From the NCBI GenBank assembly GCA_022562835.1, contig JADFOM010000079.1:1-9566 (forward strand): 9,566 bases of DNA, read 5' to 3'. The translations under genes and the position numbers were made by a program. Numbering within the stretch: the first letter of the stretch is position 1; each line of letters starts with the position of its first letter. Below are positions 1 to 5,576 of the stretch, one piece after another. The notes beneath the pieces are model-generated. The model was not told the DNA's origin and searched no databases. It saw only the letters and a list, made by a program, of their open reading frames with translations. This DNA is from Acidobacteriota bacterium (GTDB lineage Bacteria; Actinomycetota; Acidimicrobiia; Acidimicrobiales; SHLQ01).

Positions 1-65
1 ACGAGCTCCAGCGAGGAATCGGCCGGCGTCCACCAACCCCGTCCCAAAAAGAAGAGGTTTTTCAA
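1..65 (-). CDS. Possible 5' end of a further minus-strand gene (partial, unrecognised)
   Basis: Downstream of the YhhN gene, a minus-strand frame opens at a TTG (65-63) and stays open to the left edge. It reads (M)KNLFFLGRGWWTPAD and about five more residues. Its third codon positions are mostly G or C, as in the neighbouring genes, and it lies on the same strand as the operon with a 37-bp gap. No convincing Shine-Dalgarno precedes the TTG, and a GTG one codon upstream is an equal candidate start. Two other frames are also open over this short stretch, so coding is not proven. I do not recognise the family. Low confidence; sequence to the left would decide. Confidence 0.22.
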   Translation of the reverse strand, partial: MKNLFFLGRGWWTPADSSLEL

Positions 66-97
66 CACCGGACGTGTCGTGTTTACTCAGGGACGGG
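38..97. repeat. 8-bp inverted repeat downstream of the YhhN gene
   Basis: CCCGTCCC (38-45) and GGGACGGG (90-97) are perfect reverse complements separated by 44 bp. The interval also holds AACAC/GTGTT arms and an AAAAA/TTTTT pair. No T-tract follows the second arm on either strand, so this is not a standard intrinsic terminator. An 8-bp match in a 100-bp region can arise by chance. Confidence 0.3.
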
Positions 98-102
98 ACG
101 AC

Positions 103-849
103 CTAGTACTGGGAGGTCGTGGCGTCGGCGGCAGCACCGCCGCCGTCCGCGGCTAGCCCATGCCCGTAAATCACGGATCCCAGCAGCGGCGCCATATCGA
201 GCACGTCGAAGTACACGAGGTGCGCCGATCCGTCCGGCGCCAGCCGGAACAGGTGCGGCAGCACGTTGAGGGCCACCCGCGATATGCCGTGCGGGATCGG
301 CTCGACAAATCGATTCCAGCCCAAAAGGGTGTCCGATGCATAAAACATCACTGCCGCGGTTATCACGAGCCACTGCGTCGTCGCTCCTGCGACGACCACC
401 ATCGTGGTAATGACGGCCGCGTAGACGCCGACCCCAATGGTCAACGCGGCGATGCCGTTGGCTTTCACCGAACGAATCAGACGTGGCCCGACTACGGCTA
501 GTGGCGCTGCTACCGCTCCAAGCGCGACCAATGTCGCCAGGGATGACAGATCGACTTGGGCCATGCCGACGATGTAGGCGATGTGTGCCAGTAGAAACGA
601 TCCCAGGCCAGCGATAAATGGGGCATCGTCGAGCATCAAGATGACATCACCGATCAATGACAGAACCAGAGCGATCACGAACATCGTTTTCACGGTCGGA
701 TCGAACGGATCGGTCGCCAGTGCGGCCCCGATCAACAAGACCAACACCAGTGGTTTAGCGACCTTCTCGATGCGTGGCTCGGGTCTGTAGGCCGCGTACC
801 AGTCGATGAATGCCCAGCCACAAGCTAGAACGATAAGGAGTTCGCTCAG
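103..849 (-). CDS. YhhN family membrane protein (lysoplasmalogenase-like)
   Basis: Polytopic membrane protein of the YhhN/TMEM86 family, whose characterised members hydrolyse the vinyl-ether bond of lysoplasmalogens; the substrate here is unknown. The protein is almost entirely hydrophobic segments, about eight membrane spans, with family-typical stretches such as SLIGDVILML and LLAHIAYIVGM. The first conventional start is the GTG at 747, but the frame upstream carries a clear family-like N-terminus: a hydrophobic helix, then FIDWYAAY and RPEPRIEKVAKPL. No ATG, GTG or TTG lies in frame in that extension. The best start is CTG at 849-847, which overlaps the TGA of the reductase gene as CTGA and has a GGGGAG motif 5 nt upstream. 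That gives 248 aa instead of 214. Translation is therefore probably coupled to the reductase gene. Its relation to the catabolic genes upstream is not obvious. Family call firm; the CTG start is inference. Confidence 0.85.
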   Translation of the reverse strand: MSELLIVLACGWAFIDWYAAYRPEPRIEKVAKPLVLVLLIGAALATDPFDPTVKTMFVIALVLSLIGDVILMLDDAPFIAGLGSFLLAHIAYIVGMAQVDLSSLATLVALGAVAAPLAVVGPRLIRSVKANGIAALTIGVGVYAAVITTMVVVAGATTQWLVITAAVMFYASDTLLGWNRFVEPIPHGISRVALNVLPHLFRLAPDGSAHLVYFDVLDMAPLLGSVIYGHGLAADGGGAAADATTSQY

Positions 850-2072
850 GACGACTCCCCAGCCAATGAGAGCGCATCGTCGAGCGAGGCACCTTCGTTG
901 ATGAGACCCCGGTACTGCATCACGTGGCGCGGACGGTTCATACCGAAGATGCCGGTGAGGGCTCCGTCATTGCTATAGACCGCAGCAAACCTGCGTTCCT
1001 CGAAGCTGCCTGTGACCACATCGATTCGGTCATCGGGCGATGGTCGGCCCGCCAACTGGATCTTGCGGTCGTACTGATCGGACCAGAACCAAGGAATTGG
1101 TGAGAAGTTCGGGGCACCTGCGCCTTGGAGTAGACGCCGAGCCGCGTGGGCGCCCTGTTCTACCGCATTGTCCCAGTGTTCTACCCGCATGACTTGATCG
1201 AACCGATCGTTATACCAACGAGCCACATCTCCTGCCGCGACGACGTTGGGTCCCGCAAGACATGTCGCGTCACACACCACCCCGTTGTCGATCTCCAGTG
1301 CTGAACCCTCGAGCCACTCGGTGTTGGGAATGACGCCAATCCCGACGACAACTATCGCCGCTTCGATGGTCCGTCCATCGTCGAGCTGTACCTCCTCGAC
1401 CCTGAGGTTGCCAGACAGCGAAGAGACCCCCACGCCGCAGATCAATTCGGTGCCGTTCTCCTCGTGTATTGCGGCGCACACGGCGCCTATCTGGTCGCCG
1501 AGCACGCGGGCAAGCGGGACCTCGGCTACCTCTACTATCGTCACGTCGCGGCCAAGCCCTCGACATGTAGCAGCTACCTCCGCGCCGATGAATCCTGCCC
1601 CGACCACGACGACGCGACCGGGCACTACGTCGAGATCGCGACGTAGCGCGAGACAGTCGTCGAGAGTCCGCACGACATGGACGCCTTCGAGCTGCTGACC
1701 CTCTTGCAATCTTCTTGGTCGCGCTCCGGTGCTGATCATCAATGCGTCGTAGTCACACCATCGACCGTCGACCTCGATACGGCGACCCTCAACGTCGAGC
1801 GCCGTCGCGACGCCGACCTCGAATGTGAGCCCAAGTTCGGCAACTCGTGCGGCGTCGATCAGCTGGGCCTTCTCTGGCTCCCATTGTCCAGCCAGAACCT
1901 GTTTGGACAGCGGTGGTCTGTCATAGGGGAGGTGAGTCTCGTCGCCGATGAGTTTTATCGGCCCGCGATAGCCGTCTCGCCGGATCGCTTCAGCGCCGCG
2001 AACGCCCGCCAAGGAGGCACCGACGACCGTGACCGAGGCCGGCTCGTGCAAATCCGGCGTCGAGTCGTTCAC
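846..2072 (-). CDS. FAD-dependent NAD(P)H-ferredoxin reductase (rubredoxin/ferredoxin reductase-like)
   Basis: Flavoprotein that passes electrons from NAD(P)H to the small ferredoxin encoded just upstream, as in bacterial class I P450 systems. Numbered from the GTG start (408 aa): an N-terminal FAD-binding GASLAG motif at 18-23, the family signature YDRPPLSK at 50-57, STGARP at 114-119, a second nucleotide-binding motif GAGFIG at 158-163 for NAD(P)H, with a glutamate (TIVE) at the end of the next strand that favours NADH, and the C-terminal FAD motif AAGDVARW. Length and layout fit the oxygenase-coupled reductase family with its small C-terminal domain. The GTG at 2072 overlaps the ferredoxin TGA as GTGA. 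An ATG at 2102 would add ten residues and a 34-nt overlap without a good ribosome site, so I prefer the GTG. No P450 lies in the window to show the final acceptor. Confidence 0.93.
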   Translation of the reverse strand: MNDSTPDLHEPASVTVVGASLAGVRGAEAIRRDGYRGPIKLIGDETHLPYDRPPLSKQVLAGQWEPEKAQLIDAARVAELGLTFEVGVATALDVEGRRIEVDGRWCDYDALMISTGARPRRLQEGQQLEGVHVVRTLDDCLALRRDLDVVPGRVVVVGAGFIGAEVAATCRGLGRDVTIVEVAEVPLARVLGDQIGAVCAAIHEENGTELICGVGVSSLSGNLRVEEVQLDDGRTIEAAIVVVGIGVIPNTEWLEGSALEIDNGVVCDATCLAGPNVVAAGDVARWYNDRFDQVMRVEHWDNAVEQGAHAARRLLQGAGAPNFSPIPWFWSDQYDRKIQLAGRPSPDDRIDVVTGSFEERRFAAVYSNDGALTGIFGMNRPRHVMQYRGLINEGASLDDALSLAGESS

Positions 2073-2260
2073 TCCTTGATGCTGATGGCCTGTTTCGGGC
2101 ATCGCTGCACCGCTTCGTCCATCTTTGGGCGCATGTCCTCTGAGGGTGTTTCGTTTAGGACGTAGAGAAAGTCATCGTCGCGCACCTCGAACACCTCAGG
2201 AGCGATATCCATGCAGATGGCGTTGCTCTCGCATAGGTCATAGTCAACAACGATCTTCAT
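2069..2260 (-). CDS. [3Fe-4S]-type ferredoxin (P450-associated)
   Basis: Small 63-residue electron carrier. The cluster ligands are Cys10, Cys16 and Cys54, the last in a CP motif (RCPKQAI). The motif is C-x2-N-x2-C: Asn13 sits where a fourth cysteine would bind a [4Fe-4S] cluster and where mycobacterial P450 ferredoxins carry His or other residues, so a [3Fe-4S] cluster is expected. The protein is acidic, fitting docking to a reductase and a P450. The start is well supported: TAGGAG lies 8-9 nt upstream of the ATG. The reductase gene follows with a 4-nt overlap, so the two are produced together. The 76-bp gap to the upstream thiolase-like gene holds a possible -10 element, so this pair may also be expressed separately. 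The partner oxygenase is not encoded here. Confidence 0.93.
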   Translation of the reverse strand: MKIVVDYDLCESNAICMDIAPEVFEVRDDDFLYVLNETPSEDMRPKMDEAVQRCPKQAISIKE

Positions 2261-2283
2261 GTGGCAGGTCTCCTATTTTTGGT

Positions 2284-2298
2284 CCGTCGCGTCGACGG
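2284..2298. repeat. Short GC-rich hairpin upstream of the ferredoxin gene
   Basis: CCGTCG (2284-2289) and CGACGG (2293-2298) form a perfect 6-bp stem with a 3-nt loop in the gap before the ferredoxin gene. No T-run follows on either strand, so it does not look like an intrinsic terminator. It could be a 5'-UTR structure, an operator or chance. Confidence 0.3.
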
Positions 2299-2316
2299 GT
2301 TCATGATCCGAATCTG

Positions 2317-2322
2317 ATTGTA
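2317..2322 (-). promoter_or_regulatory. Possible internal promoter -10 element for ferredoxin-reductase-YhhN
   Basis: On the minus strand the hexamer TACAAT (5 of 6 to TATAAT) lies in the 76-bp gap between the Ltp3-like gene and the ferredoxin gene, about 56 bp before the ferredoxin ATG. No convincing -35 hexamer is seen at the usual spacing. Many actinobacterial promoters show only the -10, so an internal promoter is possible but weakly supported. Confidence 0.3.
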
Positions 2323-2336
2323 GCCAAGTCGGTGTT

Positions 2337-3500
2337 TCAGGGCTTGGTGTCGCCGAGTATCCACATCGCGAAGTACTGAGCGCCGCCACCGTAAGCGTGC
2401 CCCAACGACCGCTGCACGCCGTCTACCTGATGCTCCCCGGCCATCTGACGAACCTGAAGAGCCGCCTCAGCGAATCGGATCATGCCCGACGCGCCGATGG
2501 GATTGGTCGACAGGACACCCCCCGAACAGTTCACGGGCAGGTCGCCACCGTCAATGTGAGTCGCACCCTCCTCAACCATCTTCCAGCCCTCACCGATCTC
2601 TGCGAAGCCGAGGCTTTCGAGCCACATCGGCTCATACCACGAGAACGGCACGTACATTTCGACGACGTCGATCTCCCTACGCCGATCGGTGATACCGGCC
2701 TGCGAGAAGACGTCATCGGCGCACTCGCGAGACGCGCGGGGGTTGACCTCGTTCCGACCAGGAAACGTGTTTGCCTCCGAACGCATCGAAGTTCCCTGTA
2801 CCCAGGCCACGGGTTTCGAGGAGGCGTCACCGACCGATTCGCTGCCGAGCACCATCGCACATGCGCCATCGGATGACGGGCAGGTCTCGGAGTATCGAAT
2901 CGGTTCCCACAACATGGGTGCTTCGACGACCTGATCAAAAGTGAGATCGTGTTGATGAAGGTGTGCATATGGGTTACGTAAGGCGTGTTGGCGGTCCTTG
3001 AACGCGACCATGCAACCGATCAGCTCGGGAGCAGCGGACTCGATCATGTATTGCCGGATGATCGGTGAGAAATATCCGCCGGCACCCGCATTGATCGAAA
3101 CCGAGAATGGTTGGGGCAGGGACAACGCCCAGGTCGCGTTGGACTCAGACTGCTTCTCGAAGCCGAGCGTGAGAACCCGTTCGTGAATACCCGCCTGAAT
3201 GAGCGAGGTAGCGACAAGAGCGGTCGATCCACCGACCGAACCGGCGGTGTGAACGCGAAGAATCGGCTTACCGGCGCAGCCCAGAGCTTCGGCGAGGTAG
3301 ATCTCTGGCATCATCACGCCCTCGAAGAAGTCGGGGGCCTTGCCGATCACGACGGCATCAATGTCCGACCAGCTCATCTCGGCGTCCTCGAGAGCCCTGT
3401 ACGCGGCCTCACGTACGAGACCGGCCATCGAAACGTCGCCACGGGTCGTCTGGTATTTCGTTTGTCCGACGCCTACGACCGCGCAATTGTTCTTTGACAT
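2337..3500 (-). CDS. ltp3: Ltp3-like thiolase-fold protein (nonthiolytic, sterol-side-chain type)
   Basis: Thiolase-superfamily protein of the SCP2/lipid-transfer subgroup, 387 aa from the ATG at 3500. From memory it closely follows mycobacterial Ltp3 (Rv3523, KstR regulon): shared blocks include GKAPDFFEGVMMPE (53-66), RVHTAGSVGGS (82-92), EKQSESNA, ETCPSSDGACA and VNCSGGVLSTNPIGASG (323-339). The position of the usual nucleophilic cysteine is Ser88. The usual catalytic GHP is Asn333-Pro, and the C-terminal CxG motif is replaced by HAYGGGAQY (368-376). Classical thiolysis is therefore unlikely; Tyr370 and His368 are candidate active-site residues. The start is firm: GGAGG lies 7 nt upstream, and the ATG shares one base with the stop of the Ltp4-like gene (TGATG). 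An ATG 42 nt further up would overlap that gene and lacks support. It probably pairs with the Ltp4-like protein and the DUF35 proteins. Confidence 0.93.
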   Translation of the reverse strand: MSKNNCAVVGVGQTKYQTTRGDVSMAGLVREAAYRALEDAEMSWSDIDAVVIGKAPDFFEGVMMPEIYLAEALGCAGKPILRVHTAGSVGGSTALVATSLIQAGIHERVLTLGFEKQSESNATWALSLPQPFSVSINAGAGGYFSPIIRQYMIESAAPELIGCMVAFKDRQHALRNPYAHLHQHDLTFDQVVEAPMLWEPIRYSETCPSSDGACAMVLGSESVGDASSKPVAWVQGTSMRSEANTFPGRNEVNPRASRECADDVFSQAGITDRRREIDVVEMYVPFSWYEPMWLESLGFAEIGEGWKMVEEGATHIDGGDLPVNCSGGVLSTNPIGASGMIRFAEAALQVRQMAGEHQVDGVQRSLGHAYGGGAQYFAMWILGDTKP

Positions 3501-4552
3501 CAGTCGCCCTCCATGACACAGACCAGATTCTGTTGCAGCCATGGGCCCGACGTTGCGTGTGCGACGGCACGGTCGCCCGCACCAGCGCTTACGCGGGTTG
3601 CGGCCTCGGCGATCCGCATGAGACCTGCCGCCATCATCGTGTGCCCCGCTAGCGCACCGCCCGACGGGTTGACGATCGTCTCGTCGGTGATTCCGAGGGC
3701 GGTCTCGAGCAGATGTTCCTGATGTGTGAATGGTCCGTGCAACTCGGCAATATCAATCTTGTCGTCGCCAACGCCGGCAGCGTTCGCAGCCAGAGCAGCG
3801 GACTGCGCCGAGAGCAGGTCACGTCCGGCGAGCGAATGAGCATCCGTTCGGTGTTCGATACCGCGGATCCAGGCCGGACGATCACAGACATTCTTGGCGA
3901 TGTCACCCGCCGCGAGGATGATCACGCACCCCCCATCCGCGCCCGCGGCGCAGTCGTCAGCTCGAAGAGGATCGGCAATCACAGGCGATGCCTCGACGAA
4001 ATCGGTCGTCGCGTCACCTTTGCGCACAGCGTGAGGACTACTGGACGCATGGTCGCGTGAACGAACAGCGATCTCTGTAAGTCGATCACGACTGACGATG
4101 TCCTGCTCGAGCATCATGCGCGCCTGGAGGGCGCCGAGCGCGAACGCATCGGGCCATAGCGGTGCGAGGTAGTAGGGGTCCAGCTGCGTGGACAGAACAT
4201 CTCGCAGCGACCCTGGCGATGACTTTCCATAGCTGTAGACCAACGCTGTGTCGATCTCGCCGATCTGGAGCTTCACCCACGCTTCATATAGCGCCCAGGC
4301 CCCGTCCATCTCGACGTGGCTCTCACAGATTGGCGGATACGCGCCGACACCTTCGAGCGTGCCGACGAACGAGAATGCGGACCCCGCGAGGAAGTCGCTG
4401 CTGCCCGAGCACGTAAACCCGATATCGCTCTGCTCGAGTCCGGTGTCGTTGCGCACCTGTTCGAAGATCGGCAGGAGGATCTGAACCTCGGTCTCGTCGG
4501 TGAACGCGGCTTGCTGGCGTTGTCCCGCAGCGACGATTGCGACGTCACGCAA
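3500..4552 (-). CDS. ltp4: Ltp4-like thiolase-fold protein
   Basis: Second thiolase-fold protein, 350 aa from TTG at 4552. It resembles mycobacterial Ltp4 (Rv3522, about 354 aa, recalled): CSGSSDFLAG (48-57), AYPPICESHVEMDGAWALYE (71-90), VYSYGKSSPGSLRDVL, DPYYLAPLWPD, LHGPFTHQEHL, NPSGGALAG and HATSGPWLQQN (332-342). Where active thiolases place their nucleophilic cysteine, this protein has the HVEMDGAWA segment, so it is probably non-thiolytic and acts with the Ltp3-like partner and the DUF35 proteins on an acyl-CoA. The frame is open to an ATG at 4681, but those extra 43 residues lie inside the upstream DUF35 gene and look like noise. GTG at 4561 sits one base from AAAGGA; TTG at 4552 lies 10 nt after it and begins (M)RDVAIVAAG, so TTG is preferred. 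It overlaps the upstream gene by 8 nt. Confidence 0.9.
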   Translation of the reverse strand: MRDVAIVAAGQRQQAAFTDETEVQILLPIFEQVRNDTGLEQSDIGFTCSGSSDFLAGSAFSFVGTLEGVGAYPPICESHVEMDGAWALYEAWVKLQIGEIDTALVYSYGKSSPGSLRDVLSTQLDPYYLAPLWPDAFALGALQARMMLEQDIVSRDRLTEIAVRSRDHASSSPHAVRKGDATTDFVEASPVIADPLRADDCAAGADGGCVIILAAGDIAKNVCDRPAWIRGIEHRTDAHSLAGRDLLSAQSAALAANAAGVGDDKIDIAELHGPFTHQEHLLETALGITDETIVNPSGGALAGHTMMAAGLMRIAEAATRVSAGAGDRAVAHATSGPWLQQNLVCVMEGD

Positions 4553-5126
4553 GGGGATCACTTCCTTTGGCCCCACTGCGCTTTCGGTATCCGCGCACGC
4601 CGGCTTCCTCGAACGGGAGGGACGGCTCACCGCTCGGAATCCAAGACACGATGTTCTCGGCGGTACGACCGAGTTCGTCATCGGGCTTCCACAGGGCTTT
4701 GACCCTCATGCCAATGTGGACCTCGCTTGTGTCGACACCGCTGACCAAACCGAGGAACCCGACGTCTGCGCCATCGAGGAAGATCCAGGCGCTGACATAG
4801 GGGATCTCGAGATCCTCGCGCCCGGGAATCGGAAGGCGGGTGACACAGAATGAACCGATATGACCCGTGTCGGGCAGGTCCACGGTCTCGGTCGTTGCCA
4901 CCCCATGACGGGGATCGACTCCGCGTGGTGGAACGAATACAGCACCGTCTATCGGAGACACGCCGCCAAGGATGCGCTTCTCGGCGTAAGCGTTGAGGCT
5001 GGCGATCGCTGACGAGCTTGGGATGTAGTCGTACGTCATACGAATCGGTGTGCGAATGCTCTGCACCGGTTCTACATCACGGATCTCTGCCGGGAGCTCG
5101 ATCTCGACTTGCGAGGGTTCACTCAT
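4545..5126 (-). CDS. DUF35 OB-fold protein, second of pair (acyl-CoA-associated)
   Basis: 193-residue DUF35-family protein. DUF35 proteins normally have an N-terminal rubredoxin-like zinc ribbon and a C-terminal OB fold, and bind thiolase-fold partners as in the Ltp2-ChsH2 steroid aldolase. Here the ribbon segment (about 50-75) keeps the PPRG turn, reading SPIDGAVFVPPRGVDPRHG, but all four zinc cysteines are gone; the only cysteine is in GSFCVTRL. The OB fold follows (about 80-170) with typical WIFLDGADVGFLGLV and GMRVKALW. An N-terminal helical stretch of about 50 residues precedes the ribbon. The ATG at 5126 overlaps the previous TGA as ATGA, with GGAGG about 10 nt upstream. A longer frame to 5348 is a shadow of the upstream gene. 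It presumably stabilises or forms part of the active site of the Ltp3/Ltp4-like complex. Confidence 0.9.
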   Translation of the reverse strand: MSEPSQVEIELPAEIRDVEPVQSIRTPIRMTYDYIPSSSAIASLNAYAEKRILGGVSPIDGAVFVPPRGVDPRHGVATTETVDLPDTGHIGSFCVTRLPIPGREDLEIPYVSAWIFLDGADVGFLGLVSGVDTSEVHIGMRVKALWKPDDELGRTAENIVSWIPSGEPSLPFEEAGVRGYRKRSGAKGSDPLA

Positions 5127-5572
5127 TGAACGCTTTCCTCCGGGACAAAACCCTCGATGTCGGAGATATGTCCCTCTCGTTCGGCGCGGAACTTGGCCAC
5201 AACCCGCATGCCCGTTGACATTGCGTCGGCGCTGTTGACGAGAACACCGTGCAACAACGGTGTGTCGGCCCCGTCCAGGTGAATGAGCGCGAGGCCGTGC
5301 GGCTGTTGCCAGGGTGATTGCTCGCGAGGAGGGTCGACCCAGGTCCAAGACTCGACCACACCGGCTTGACCCACAGTCACTAGTTCGGTGAGGGGGTCGG
5401 CGCTGGTCGGGTCGTATTCGAGAGGAGGAACCACGACGGTTCCGTCGGCCCGTCTGATGCCAATGATGATGCCCTCGCGCAGACCCGTCATGAACGCGCC
5501 GATCACCGGTCCGGTCGTACGGGTGAAGGGATATTCGAGGACGAGATCTGCGCGTAGACGCTCTTCGTTCAT
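5123..5572 (-). CDS. DUF35 OB-fold protein, first of pair (cysteine-free)
   Basis: 149-residue DUF35-family protein. The N-terminal helix region (EYPFTRTTGPVIGAFMTGLR, 13-32) leads into a ribbon-like hairpin GIRRADGTVVVPPLEYDP (38-55) that keeps the PP turn but has no cysteine; the whole protein has none, so it cannot hold zinc there. The OB fold follows: TVGQAGVVESWTWV, then GLALIHLDGADTPLLHGVL, then GMRVVAKFRAE. It resembles the first half of mycobacterial Rv3521 (about 300 aa, recalled), next to ltp4 and ltp3. The start is 4 nt after the dehydrogenase stop; the ribosome site is weak, so coupling to upstream translation is likely. The next gene begins in a 4-nt ATGA overlap. Expected role: non-catalytic or active-site-completing subunit with a thiolase-fold partner, and CoA-thioester binding by the OB fold. 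Family firm, role inferred. Confidence 0.9.
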   Translation of the reverse strand: MNEERLRADLVLEYPFTRTTGPVIGAFMTGLREGIIIGIRRADGTVVVPPLEYDPTSADPLTELVTVGQAGVVESWTWVDPPREQSPWQQPHGLALIHLDGADTPLLHGVLVNSADAMSTGMRVVAKFRAEREGHISDIEGFVPEESVQ

Positions 5573-5576
5573 GGGC

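Noticed and set aside
38..97. Intrinsic terminator after the YhhN gene
   Set aside because: The stem arms are 44 bp apart and no T-tract follows the second arm on either strand.
160..501. Plus-strand open frame inside the YhhN gene
   Set aside because: It is antisense to a well-supported membrane-protein gene; the Arg/His-rich product resembles nothing, typical of a shadow frame in GC-rich DNA.
2073..2102. ATG at 2102 as the reductase start
   Set aside because: It has no good ribosome site and a 34-nt overlap; the GTG at 2072 forms a GTGA junction like others in this operon. Not fully excluded.
2531..2968. Minus-strand 145-residue frame overlapping the Ltp3-like gene
   Set aside because: It is an alternative frame of a gene with clear family motifs, and its product is Arg/Ser-rich without domain features.
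3501..3542. ATG at 3542 as the start of the Ltp3-like gene
   Set aside because: It would overlap the Ltp4-like gene by 43 nt, while the ATG at 3500 has a strong GGAGG at good spacing and a TGATG junction.
4553..4681. 43-residue N-terminal extension of the Ltp4-like protein
   Set aside because: It lies inside the DUF35 gene, is Arg/Ser/Pro-rich, and precedes the natural strand RDVAIV at which family members begin.
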